This document shows positions 27,184 to 36,934 of a stretch of DNA of 64,000 nucleotides, one piece after another. The stretch is taken from the NCBI RefSeq assembly GCF_016892705.1, contig NZ_JAFEMB010000001.1, positions 62,001 through 126,000 of the forward strand, given 5' to 3'. Position 1 is the first letter of the stretch, and each line of letters starts with the position of its first letter. This DNA comes from Microvirga pudoricolor (GTDB lineage Bacteria; Pseudomonadota; Alphaproteobacteria; Rhizobiales; Beijerinckiaceae). The notes beneath the pieces are model-generated. The model was not told the origin of the DNA. It saw nothing but the letters and a program-made list of their open reading frames with translations, and made no database searches. The position numbers and the translations under genes are program-made.

Positions 27184-27207
27184 AAAAAGCGGCCCGGAGG
27201 CCGCTTT
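27184..27207 (-). terminator. Intrinsic terminator of rpoD
   Basis: On the minus strand, AAGCGGCC, a four-base loop and GGCCGCTT form an 8-bp stem with a T run within and after it, eight bases past the rpoD stop. Confidence 0.85.
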
Positions 27208-27214
27208 CAAACTC

Positions 27215-29224
<2,010 letters not shown>

Positions 29225-29421
29225 GCTCTATTCTGCTCCGGCGCCCCGCCCGAGCCTGCCGCAGGCCCGACGATACGCAAATGGGCGGCGAAGCGGAGCC
29301 TCACCACCTGGATTCTTGTCCCAACCTATAAACAGCAAGTCGCTTGACTAACCGTTACCCACATCGTCCCGCTCAAGCCACAAGGCCACCCTCGCCGCCC
29401 CCATTCCCCGTCGCCGGGGCT

Positions 29422-31314
29422 TCAATGATTGCGATGGACGGATCCGCCGTCCGGATCGGCCTCGGCACCCTCCACCGAAGACAACTGTGTTTGGACCTCC
29501 CGCAGCCAGGCGAGATTGGCCTCGTTATCCTCTTCGGCGAGCGCGCGCTCGGCAGCTCGAAGTTCGCTATGTAACGTGCGTGAGCGGCGATGCAAGGTGA
29601 TGGCCTGGCGTAATGCGTCCTCAAGCCGCAAGAGATCGGCATGAGGATCGAGCATCCAGCGGTCGCCGGGACGGACAACGGACATCATGCGGTCGGTGAT
29701 CTCCGTCAGTCCTGCCCGCTCGACCCGCGCCTGCATGACCTCGACGCCCGCCGGGTCGCCACTGGCCGCGCCATCAAGAAGCATCCGGCACAACATCTGG
29801 GATCCCCTGCCCTCAAATTCAAGCTCCGCAAGGGTTTCCGCGTGATCGTGCAACAGTTCGGGATGCCTCAGGAAGGTGCCCAGGATCATCGCCTCGCGAG
29901 GCGAGTCGGCCCCGCCGCCGGTGAAAAGGGCGCTGCGGGCCAGGAGCGGGCTGACGCTCAGGCGGGCGCTCGGAACCGTCGGCGTGGGGCCGCGCCAGTC
30001 CCGGCGGCCGCCCCCGCCGCCCCGCTGAAAACGCGCCGGCCGGGTGTCCGGGGAGAGGCTCGAAAGCCGCGCCTCGACCTCCTCCCGGTAATAACGCTTC
30101 AAGGTCTCGTCCCGAATCACCCCAAGTGATTCGCGAAGACGCCGGTCCATCATGGCCTTGCGCTCGGGGGTGTCGACGGGCCCCGCCTCCATCTCGCGCG
30201 CCCACAGCATGTCGACCAGGGGCCGCGCGCCGGCGAGCACCCGCTCGATGGCGGAGGCCCCGCCGGCGCGGGCGAGATCGTCCGGGTCCTGCCCGTCCGG
30301 CAGCATGGCGAAGCGCAGGGACTTGCCCACGGTCAGGTTCGGCAGGGCCGTCTCGAGCGCCCGATAGGCCGCCCGCTGCCCCGCCTTGTCGCCGTCGAAG
30401 CACAGGATGGGCTCGTCGCAGAGCCGCCACAGGAGCGTGAGCTGGTCTTCGGTCAGGGCCGTGCCCAGGGGAGCGACCGCGTTGGGAAAGCCCGCCGCCG
30501 AGAGCGAGATCACGTCCACATAGCCTTCGACCGCCAGGACCGTGCCCTTGTCGTGCGCCGGGCCGCGGGCCAGGTGATAGTTGTAGAGAAGCCGGCCCTT
30601 ATTGAAGAGAGGGGTATCCGGCGAGTTCAGGTACTTGGCCGGAACGTCCGCGCTCATGGCCCGTCCCCCGAAGGCGATGACCCGGCCGCGCACGTCGCAG
30701 ATGGGGAACATCACCCGGTCGCGGAACCGGTCGAAGGGAACCTTCACGTCCTCGCCCGTCACGAGGAGGCCGAGCTCACCCATGACCTCCAGGGAGACTC
30801 CCTTGTCCGCCAGGTGGTCCCGAAGGGCGTAGCGCTCCGGCGGCGCGTAGCCGACCCGGAACCGCGCCTGGGTGTCCCGGCTCAGCGCCCGGCCCGTCAG
30901 GTAATCCCGCGCCTTGGCGCCGAAGCGGCCCTGGAGCGAGGCTTCGAAGAAGACGGCCGCCATGTCCATGACGTCGTAAAGGCTCCGACGCCGGGTCTCC
31001 TGCTGGACGTCCTCGCGGGAAAGCTTGGGCAGCGCGACCCCCGCCTCCCCGGCCAACCGCTCCACGGCCTCCGGAAAGGACAGCCCTTCGGTTTCCATGA
31101 GGAAGGTGAAGACGTCCCCGTGCTTGCCGGACGAGAAGCAATGATAGAACTGCTTCTGGTCGTTCACGTAGAAGGAGGGCGTCTTCTCGGCGTTGAACGG
31201 CGACAGCCCCTTCCACTCGCGCCCCGCCTTCCTGAGACGCACGCGCTTGCCTACGACCCCCGAAATCGGCAGCCGGGCGCGTATCTCTTCGAGGATGGTG
31301 GGCGGGTAGCGCAC
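29422..31314 (-). CDS. dnaG: DNA primase DnaG with degenerate N-terminal zinc motif
   Basis: A 630-residue primase that lays RNA primers at the replication fork. The N-terminal CHC2-type domain (1-100) should coordinate zinc with Cys-His-Cys-Cys, but the ligand positions read Ser38, Asn41, Cys59 and Ser62. Next come the catalytic core with TOPRIM motif VEGYVDVISL, the metal-binding CFDGDKAG, and a helical C-terminal helicase-interaction domain. Two Gly/Arg-rich insertions precede the C-terminal domain. The rest is intact and the gene is in its standard context, so it must be the functional primase. Confidence 0.95.
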   Translation of the reverse strand: MRYPPTILEEIRARLPISGVVGKRVRLRKAGREWKGLSPFNAEKTPSFYVNDQKQFYHCFSSGKHGDVFTFLMETEGLSFPEAVERLAGEAGVALPKLSREDVQQETRRRSLYDVMDMAAVFFEASLQGRFGAKARDYLTGRALSRDTQARFRVGYAPPERYALRDHLADKGVSLEVMGELGLLVTGEDVKVPFDRFRDRVMFPICDVRGRVIAFGGRAMSADVPAKYLNSPDTPLFNKGRLLYNYHLARGPAHDKGTVLAVEGYVDVISLSAAGFPNAVAPLGTALTEDQLTLLWRLCDEPILCFDGDKAGQRAAYRALETALPNLTVGKSLRFAMLPDGQDPDDLARAGGASAIERVLAGARPLVDMLWAREMEAGPVDTPERKAMMDRRLRESLGVIRDETLKRYYREEVEARLSSLSPDTRPARFQRGGGGGRRDWRGPTPTVPSARLSVSPLLARSALFTGGGADSPREAMILGTFLRHPELLHDHAETLAELEFEGRGSQMLCRMLLDGAASGDPAGVEVMQARVERAGLTEITDRMMSVVRPGDRWMLDPHADLLRLEDALRQAITLHRRSRTLHSELRAAERALAEEDNEANLAWLREVQTQLSSVEGAEADPDGGSVHRNH

Positions 31315-31461
31315 GCGGCGTTTTCTCCGGGCCTATTCCTTAAACTAGGACAGCTTAACGGGAAACGAAGCATTGAAACTGCACCGGCGTTGCCCTCTGA
31401 ATCCACAGACTCGAGCCGCGCGGATCCCCCTCCCGCAAGGGTGAGAAGGAAAACCGGTGCG

Positions 31462-31917
31462 TTACCCCTTCGGCAGCATCTCCTTCACGAGCCCGCTCGC
31501 GCGGCCGAAATCCATCCGGCCCGCATACTTGCCCCGCAGGATGCCCACGACCTTGCCCATGTCCTTCATGGAGGCGGCGCCGGTCTCGGCGATGGCGGCC
31601 TGGATGGCCGCCTTGATTTCGGCCTCGTCCATCTGCTGGGGCAGGAACGACGAAATGACCGCTGCCTCCTCCCGTTCCTGCTGGGCGAGTTCCTCGCGGC
31701 CGCCCTGCTCGTACATGGTGATCGATTCCTGGCGCTGCTTGATCATCTTCTGCAGGAGGGCGAGGATCTCGTCCTCGGTGGCCGGGCCCTTGCCGGTCCC
31801 CCGCAGCTCGATATCCTTGTCCTTGAGGGCGGCCTGGATGAGCCGGATGGTGCCGAGCTTGCGCTTGTCGCCGGCCTTCATGGCCTCCTTCATCTCGGTG
31901 GTGAAGCGTTCGCGCAT
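31462..31917 (-). CDS. GatB/YqeY domain-containing protein
   Basis: A 151-residue YqeY-family protein with a helical domain related to the tail of the GatB amidotransferase subunit. Signatures are MKAGDKRKLGTIRLIQAALKD near the N-terminus, LLQKMIKQRQESI in the middle and the end block GKVVGILRGKYAGRMDFGRAS. Family members may bind tRNA; the exact role is unsettled. It lies just upstream of dnaG and divergent from carA, which is the common order in Hyphomicrobiales. Confidence 0.92.
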   Translation of the reverse strand: MRERFTTEMKEAMKAGDKRKLGTIRLIQAALKDKDIELRGTGKGPATEDEILALLQKMIKQRQESITMYEQGGREELAQQEREEAAVISSFLPQQMDEAEIKAAIQAAIAETGAASMKDMGKVVGILRGKYAGRMDFGRASGLVKEMLPKG

Positions 31918-32062
31918 GGCTGTTATCCTTGTAAGAAGAGACGCCGAGCGTTGACGGCGGGCGTGCCGCCCCTTAAGTCACCGAAGGTTTTCCCCAAAGT
32001 GCCCGAGAGCGGCCCGCCACCCGTGCGGCCCGTTGGGCTGCGACTTACAAGAGATCGGGACG

Positions 32063-33286
32063 ATGCTGCAAGACAATCAAGCCAAAGGGACCTCGGCCGG
32101 GCTCTCGGACGGCTGGACGGAACCGCGCGCGACCGCCCTGCTGGTCCTCCAGGACGGCACCGTTCTCGAAGGCTTCGGCATCGGCGCCATCGGCGAGGCG
32201 ACCGGCGAGGTCTGCTTCAACACCGCCATGACGGGCTACCAGGAGATCCTGACCGACCCGTCCTATGCGGGCCAGATCATCACCTTCACGTTCCCGCATA
32301 TCGGCAATGTGGGCACCAACGACGAGGACGTCGAGAGCGTGAACGCGGCCGCCGCCTCGGGCGTGCGCGGCGCGATCCTGTCCGCCGCCATCACCGACCC
32401 GTCGAGCTGGCGCGCCTCCCGGCACCTGGACGCCTGGTTGAAGGCCCGCGGCATCGTCGGCCTCACCGGGATCGACACCCGGGCGCTGACCGTGCTGATC
32501 CGCGACAAGGGCATGCCCAACGCGGTCATCGCCCACGATCCCAACGGGGCCTTCGACGTCGAGGCTCTGAAGACCCGCGCGGCCGCCCTGCCCTCCATGG
32601 ACGGCCAGGACCTCGTGCCCATGGTCACGAGCTCGCAGCGCTACGGTTGGGACGAGATCACCTGGAAGCGGGGCGAGGGCTTCGCCAAGCAGGACGCGCC
32701 TCAGCATCACGTGGTGGCCATCGATTACGGGGTGAAGCGCAACATCCTGCGCCTGCTCGCCCGGGCGGGCTGCAAGGTCACGGTGGTGCCCGCCAACGCC
32801 TCCGCCGAGGAGGTGCTGGCGCTCAAGCCCGACGGGGTCTTCCTGTCCAATGGACCTGGCGACCCGGCGGCCACGGGCGAGTACGCCGTGCCGGTCATTC
32901 GCAAGGTCCTGGAGGAGAAGATTCCCACCTTCGGAATCTGCCTCGGTCACCAGATGCTGGGCTTGGCTGTCGGCGGCACGACGAAGAAGATGCACCAGGG
33001 GCACCACGGCGCGAACCACCCCGTGAAGGACAAGACGACGGGCAAGGTGGAGATCACCTCCATGAACCACGGTTTCGCCGTGGATCCAGAGAGCCTGCCC
33101 GCGACGGCAGTCGAGACCCACGTGTCCCTGTTCGACGGCTCGAACTGCGGCATTTCGCTCACCGATCGCCCGGCCTTCTCGGTCCAGTACCACCCGGAGG
33201 CCTCGCCGGGCCCGCAGGATAGCCATTATCTTTTCGACCGCTTCGTGAAGCTGATCGAGGAGAACAAGGCTAAGGCCCGGGCTTAA
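32063..33286 (+). CDS. carA: Carbamoyl-phosphate synthase small subunit
   Basis: A 407-residue glutaminase subunit that supplies ammonia to CarB for carbamoyl phosphate (arginine and pyrimidine synthesis). The N-terminal CarA domain shows FNTAMTGYQEILTDPSYAGQ. The class I amidotransferase domain has NGPGDP, the nucleophile Cys in FGICLGHQ, and the His/Glu in SVQYHPEASPGPQDS. ATG 32063 has a GGGA close upstream and is preferred over 32033. carB is not in the window directly downstream. Divergent from yqeY. Confidence 0.96.
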   Translation: MLQDNQAKGTSAGLSDGWTEPRATALLVLQDGTVLEGFGIGAIGEATGEVCFNTAMTGYQEILTDPSYAGQIITFTFPHIGNVGTNDEDVESVNAAAASGVRGAILSAAITDPSSWRASRHLDAWLKARGIVGLTGIDTRALTVLIRDKGMPNAVIAHDPNGAFDVEALKTRAAALPSMDGQDLVPMVTSSQRYGWDEITWKRGEGFAKQDAPQHHVVAIDYGVKRNILRLLARAGCKVTVVPANASAEEVLALKPDGVFLSNGPGDPAATGEYAVPVIRKVLEEKIPTFGICLGHQMLGLAVGGTTKKMHQGHHGANHPVKDKTTGKVEITSMNHGFAVDPESLPATAVETHVSLFDGSNCGISLTDRPAFSVQYHPEASPGPQDSHYLFDRFVKLIEENKAKARA

Positions 33287-33400
33287 CGGAAGTTTTCGCG
33301 AGTCTTTCCCATCGGCAACGAAGTCGAACCCGCCGATAGTTCCCATCCGCGACAACAAGGCGCGACATCCGGGAGCATTGTCACCCCCGCCCAAATCGAG

Positions 33401-33415
33401 TTAACCGGTCGTTAA
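33401..33415. promoter_or_regulatory. CtrA-type binding box
   Basis: TTAACCGGTCGTTAA is a perfect TTAA-N7-TTAA, the full consensus of the cell-cycle master regulator CtrA. It lies 43-57 bases before the start of the small membrane protein at 33458, in an AT-rich promoter stretch. Which gene it controls is inferred from position. Confidence 0.6.
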
Positions 33416-33457
33416 GCATTGCAATCGACCATAAAAACTTGATTTGGGGGTTCTCGG

Positions 33458-33832
33458 ATGTCCTTTGACGATGAATCGGGCCACTTTGCCCGGCTGCACA
33501 ACATCTTCACGTTCCATCTCGGCGTGGCCGTCAGCCTGTCTTGGCTGACCTCGCTCTACGCGTCGATGTATGCGCCTTGGGTGCGCAACATCCGTCCGCT
33601 CATCGACCCGTCGTATTCGGGTCACGTGGAGAGCACCTGGTCGTTTCTCTTCATCTTCCCCGTGGTTCTGACGGTCTCCTGGCTCATCGCCGTTTTCGGA
33701 CGCAGCGTCATGCTCCAGCTTCGCATGCTGAAAAACCAGACCCTCGAATTCGCCATCGCGGCCGCCGTGGCCTTCGGCCTGTTCTACCTGTCGGTCGACC
33801 GCGCCGTCACGGCCATCCTGATCGGCTCCTAA
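33458..33832 (+). CDS. Small polytopic membrane protein of unknown function
   Basis: A 124-residue protein with three hydrophobic segments (about 17-37, 62-82 and 97-120). A loop rich in aromatic residues (SMYAPWVRNIRPLIDPSY) lies between the first two. No family recognised. A perfect CtrA-type box in its promoter suggests cell-cycle-linked expression, perhaps in motility, envelope or polar functions. The start at 33458 has a G-rich GGGGG upstream. It is followed by the cupin gene. Confidence 0.7.
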   Translation: MSFDDESGHFARLHNIFTFHLGVAVSLSWLTSLYASMYAPWVRNIRPLIDPSYSGHVESTWSFLFIFPVVLTVSWLIAVFGRSVMLQLRMLKNQTLEFAIAAAVAFGLFYLSVDRAVTAILIGS

Positions 33833-33895
33833 ATCGATAGCCAAGGTCGATCTTTCGTCACGCCGCGACGTTCACTCCGGTTGGGAGGAACGTCC

Positions 33896-34444
33896 ATGAC
33901 CGATGCGAGAGCCTATGGAGAGCGGCATGCGTACAATGTGCCGCTGGGAACGGAGACGTTCGTGTTCGCGGATGACGGGTTGATCCCGAACAACAAGCTG
34001 CCGCTGATCGTGAAGCGGCGCGCCATGTCCCCCGCCGCGTCCGATCGCGCCAAATCCCTGATCGCGACCTTCGCCAAGAACGGTTGGACCGGGGCCTGGC
34101 AGAACGGCATCTACGATTACCACCATTATCACTCGACCGCCCACGAGGTGCTCGGACTCGTATCGGGTTCGGCCAGCGTGCGCTTCGGCGGCGAAGGCGG
34201 CGATCTGGTCGGGCTCACGGCGGGCGACGTAGTGGTCATCCCAGCCGGCGTCGGACACGCGCTCATCAACGGCACCGCCGACCTGTCGGTGGTGGGCGCC
34301 TATGCGGATGGCCGTGAATGCGACCTCATCCGCGACGATGCCGGCGCCATCGCGGGCGCGCGCCAGCGCATCGCCGCCGTGCCCCTCCCGGACGCCGATC
34401 CCATCGACGGGACCGACGGACCCCTGATGAAGCTCTGGTCCTGA
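33896..34444 (+). CDS. Cupin-domain protein (YjlB-like)
   Basis: A 182-residue single cupin. Motif 1 appears as YDYHHYHSTAHEVLGLVSG, with metal-binding His residues and Glu, and motif 2 as VVIPAGVGHALING. A conserved C-terminal tail has DADPIDGTDGPLMKLW. Likely a metal-dependent enzyme or sensor; substrate unknown. Start ATG 33896 has GGGAGG eight bases upstream. It is convergent with ohr. Confidence 0.85.
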   Translation: MTDARAYGERHAYNVPLGTETFVFADDGLIPNNKLPLIVKRRAMSPAASDRAKSLIATFAKNGWTGAWQNGIYDYHHYHSTAHEVLGLVSGSASVRFGGEGGDLVGLTAGDVVVIPAGVGHALINGTADLSVVGAYADGRECDLIRDDAGAIAGARQRIAAVPLPDADPIDGTDGPLMKLWS

Positions 34445-34501
34445 GACGGTGAAGGCCGCCCAGATCGCGGACGGCCTCCGTCGCATAGTAGATCGCTGGG
34501 T

Positions 34502-34924
34502 TTAGGCCGACAGGGTCACCTGCACGTTGCCCCGAATGGCATGCGAGTAGGGACACACGACGTCGGCGCGACGCATGAGGTCGTCGGCCTGCTCACGGGG
34601 CACGCCGGGCAGGTGCGCCTTCAGCTCCACCACCAGCCCGAAGCCCTGGCCGTCGTCGCGCTTGCCGATCCCCACAGAAGACGCGACGGACGCGTCGGCC
34701 GGGAGCGCGACCTTCTGCTGCGAGGCCACGAATTTCAGCGCGCCGAGGAAGCAGGCCGCATAGCCGGTTGCGAACAGTTGCTCCGGGTTGGTGCCCGCCG
34801 CGCCCGCGCCGCCCAGCTCTTTGGGGGTCGTGATGCGCAGGTCGAGGGTTCCGTCATCAGTCGAAGCCTGACCTTCACGTCCCCCGCCGGTTGCCGTCGC
34901 ATGTGCTGTGTAGAGGGCCTGCAT
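34502..34924 (-). CDS. ohr: Organic hydroperoxide resistance protein Ohr
   Basis: A 140-residue thiol peroxidase of the OsmC/Ohr family that reduces organic and lipid hydroperoxides. The two catalytic cysteines sit in GYAACFLGAL and ADVVCPYSHAIRGN. The N-terminal YTAHATATGGGREG is typical of Ohr. It is divergent from its likely repressor ohrR across a 126-base gap with two palindromic operators. AGGAG lies seven bases before the ATG at 34924. Confidence 0.95.
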   Translation of the reverse strand: MQALYTAHATATGGGREGQASTDDGTLDLRITTPKELGGAGAAGTNPEQLFATGYAACFLGALKFVASQQKVALPADASVASSVGIGKRDDGQGFGLVVELKAHLPGVPREQADDLMRRADVVCPYSHAIRGNVQVTLSA

Positions 34925-34951
34925 CGTCGTCTCCTGATCGTTCGCTTTAAC

Positions 34952-34963
34952 AATTGCGCAATT
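34952..34963. promoter_or_regulatory. Palindromic operator 1 in the ohr-ohrR gap
   Basis: AATTGCGCAATT is a perfect 12-base palindrome about 28 bases before the ohr start. It is embedded in a larger ACAATT...AATTGT inverted repeat (34950-34970), which resembles known OhrR operators. Confidence 0.75.
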
Positions 34964-35003
34964 AAATTGTCCGCAATCGATAACTAGGTGTGACATGGAA
35001 ATG

Positions 35004-35017
35004 AATTGCGCGCAATT
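35004..35017. promoter_or_regulatory. Palindromic operator 2 in the ohr-ohrR gap
   Basis: AATTGCGCGCAATT is a perfect 14-base palindrome, 34 bases before the ohrR start and the same half-site as operator 1. One site per promoter suggests repression of ohr and autoregulation of ohrR. Confidence 0.75.
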
Positions 35018-35050
35018 GATAAATCCGACAATCTTCTCGGCGAGGTTGAT

Positions 35051-35524
35051 ATGACTGCAAAGAACCCCGCACAGGCTCTCGACAACCAACTCTGCTTCAC
35101 GGTCTATTCCATGGCGCACGCCTTCAACCGCGCCTACCGGACCATCCTGGCGCCGTTCGACCTGACCTATCCGCAATATCTGGTCCTGATCGTGCTTTGG
35201 GCGGAGGATGGCCTGAGCGTCAGGGAGATCGGCGCGAAGCTCTTTCTCGATTCCGGCACCCTCACGCCGCTCCTGAAGCGCCTGGAGGCCCAAGGCTATG
35301 TCCGGCGGGCGCGCGACAAGGCGGACGAGCGCCAAGTCAGGATCAGCTTGACGGACGAAGGCCGCGCGCTCCAGGAAAGGGCCAGCGGAGTGCCCCAGGA
35401 AATCGGCTGCACCCTCGGCATGGCGGGAGACGAGTATCGCGCCCTGCTGGGGCAGCTTGCGGATCTGCGCGGCAGGCTGCAGGCCTACGAGCCGCAGGCC
35501 ATACAGGAGGACGAGCCCGGATGA
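35051..35524 (+). CDS. ohrR: OhrR, MarR-family organic peroxide-sensing repressor
   Basis: A 157-residue MarR-family repressor. The peroxide-reactive Cys15 lies in DNQLCFTVYS and a second Cys at 120 (QEIGCTLG), the arrangement of two-Cys OhrR such as that of Xanthomonas. The winged helix contains LSVREIGAKLFLDSGTLTPLL and the wing DERQVRISLT. It is divergent from ohr. The downstream methyltransferase starts within its last codons (ATGA overlap), so the two are co-transcribed. Confidence 0.93.
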   Translation: MTAKNPAQALDNQLCFTVYSMAHAFNRAYRTILAPFDLTYPQYLVLIVLWAEDGLSVREIGAKLFLDSGTLTPLLKRLEAQGYVRRARDKADERQVRISLTDEGRALQERASGVPQEIGCTLGMAGDEYRALLGQLADLRGRLQAYEPQAIQEDEPG

Positions 35525-36234
35525 GCTGGCGCGAATACTGGAACCAGGACACGCCGATCTACAGCGGCGAGCGGCACAAGCTGCTCCATTACCGGCTCGT
35601 CTCCAACGATATCGTGGCCCTGCTCCCCTCCGCGAACGCCCAGGTGCTCGACTATGGCTGCGGCGAGGCGCTCTTCGCCGAGCGCGTGGCCCGGCAGTGC
35701 TCGCACCTCTACCTGTGCGACGGTGCTCCGCTGGTGCGCGACCGGCTCGTGGAGCGGTTCGGCGCGAACGGGCGCATCACGGTCCTGGCGCCGGAGCAGC
35801 TCGACCACATCGAGGACGGCTCCCTCGACCTCATCGTCGTCAACTCCTTGCTGCAATATCTCTCGCTGGAGGATCTGCGCGGCCTGCTGGCGATCTGGCG
35901 AGGCAAGCTCTCGCCGGATGGCCGGCTGATCCTGGCCGACATCATCCCGCACGACGTCAGTCCCATCACGGACGCCAGGGCGTTGCTGTCGCTCGCGTGG
36001 CAGGGCGGCTTCCTGAAATCGGCCCTGCTGGGATTGGGCCGCACGGCCTTTTCCGAATACCGCAAGATCCGCGAGGAGATCGGTCTGTCGCATTACGCCG
36101 AGGACGAGATCGAGGAATTGCTCCGGGACGCGGGCTTCGTGCCCCGGCGCCTGGAGCGCAACATGGGCCACAACCAGGCGCGGATGACCTACGAGGCCCG
36201 CCTCGCGGCGCCCGATAACGGCGATCCTGTCTGA
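35521..36234 (+). CDS. Class I SAM-dependent methyltransferase
   Basis: A 237-residue Rossmann-fold methyltransferase with SAM-binding motif I VLDYGCGEALFAE, an acidic motif at LYLCDGAP and a post-motif block LDLIVVNSLLQYLSLEDL. The substrate is unknown; C-terminal helices (LSHYAEDEIEELLRDAGF) resemble small-molecule or lipid methyltransferases. Its ATG overlaps the ohrR stop, so it is likely derepressed by organic peroxide with ohrR. A role in lipid repair or modification is a guess. Confidence 0.85.
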   Translation: MSWREYWNQDTPIYSGERHKLLHYRLVSNDIVALLPSANAQVLDYGCGEALFAERVARQCSHLYLCDGAPLVRDRLVERFGANGRITVLAPEQLDHIEDGSLDLIVVNSLLQYLSLEDLRGLLAIWRGKLSPDGRLILADIIPHDVSPITDARALLSLAWQGGFLKSALLGLGRTAFSEYRKIREEIGLSHYAEDEIEELLRDAGFVPRRLERNMGHNQARMTYEARLAAPDNGDPV

Positions 36235-36294
36235 CGGAACCTCCCCGATCACATTCCGTTGATCTTCTGAAAAGCCAAGCTTCAGGAGATCGTG

Positions 36295-36768
36295 ATGTCC
36301 CGTATCGTTCCCCTCATGGCCGCGCTCGCGCTGGTCGCGGCCGGCGGCCTGTCGCAGGCCCAGGCCCAGCCCAAGACCCGGGCGGGCGTGCTCACCTGCA
36401 ACGTGGCGGGCGGCGTCGGCCTGATCCTGGGCTCCCAGAAGGCCACGAGCTGCACTTTCAGGCCGCGCCGGGGTCCGGCCGAAACCTATACCGGCGTCAT
36501 CCGCAAGTTCGGCCTCGATATCGGTGCGACGAAGTCGGGCGTGATCACGTGGGCGGTCATCGCCGACGGCAGCATGGCGCCGGGCTCGCTCGCCGGAACC
36601 TATGTGGGCGGCACGGGCGAGGCCACCATCGGAGGCGGCGTCGGCACCAATATCCTCGTGGGCGGATCCAACCGCTCGATCTCGCTGCAGCCGCTCTCCG
36701 TCAGCCGCCAGCGTGGGCTGAACCTCGCGGTCGGCGTCGGCGACCTGGAACTGCGCGCCGGACGCTAG
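36295..36768 (+). CDS. DUF992 domain-containing secreted protein
   Basis: A 157-residue protein with a signal peptide (residues 1-25, ALALVAAGGLSQAQAQ) and a mature DUF992 domain. The domain shows AGVLTCNVAGGVGLILGSQK at its start, a Cys in TSCTF, and a Gly-rich middle with GTYVGGTGEATIGGGVG. Two conserved cysteines probably form a disulfide. Periplasmic; function unknown. AGGAG lies six bases before ATG 36295. Confidence 0.88.
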   Translation: MSRIVPLMAALALVAAGGLSQAQAQPKTRAGVLTCNVAGGVGLILGSQKATSCTFRPRRGPAETYTGVIRKFGLDIGATKSGVITWAVIADGSMAPGSLAGTYVGGTGEATIGGGVGTNILVGGSNRSISLQPLSVSRQRGLNLAVGVGDLELRAGR

Positions 36769-36934
36769 GGCGTATCGGCGCCGATGGAGGCCGGGCCAGG
36801 GGCCCGGCCTTCCGCTTTCGCGCCTGCGAGACCGCCCTCTTGCCAAGCCCTGTCCGGGGGCAGACCATCGCGGGCATGCGCCGTTGAAGAAGCGCAGGGT
36901 TCGACGCATCGGCGGGGGCGGGAGGAGATTTCCC

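Larger units (their letters stand above)
26738..27214. other. Repeat-rich intergenic region between lrgA and rpoD
   Basis: 477 bases with no convincing gene. It holds three palindromic repeats of different classes in a row (26842, 26936, 27049) and then the rpoD terminator. Short frames across it follow the repeats and are not coding. Confidence 0.7.

Noticed and set aside
30553-33222. Very long plus-strand open frame (about 889 codons) across dnaG, yqeY and carA
   Set aside because: It is antisense to dnaG and yqeY and out of frame with carA, crosses several real genes and gives a low-complexity Arg/Gly/His-rich product. Such frames are usual at this GC content.
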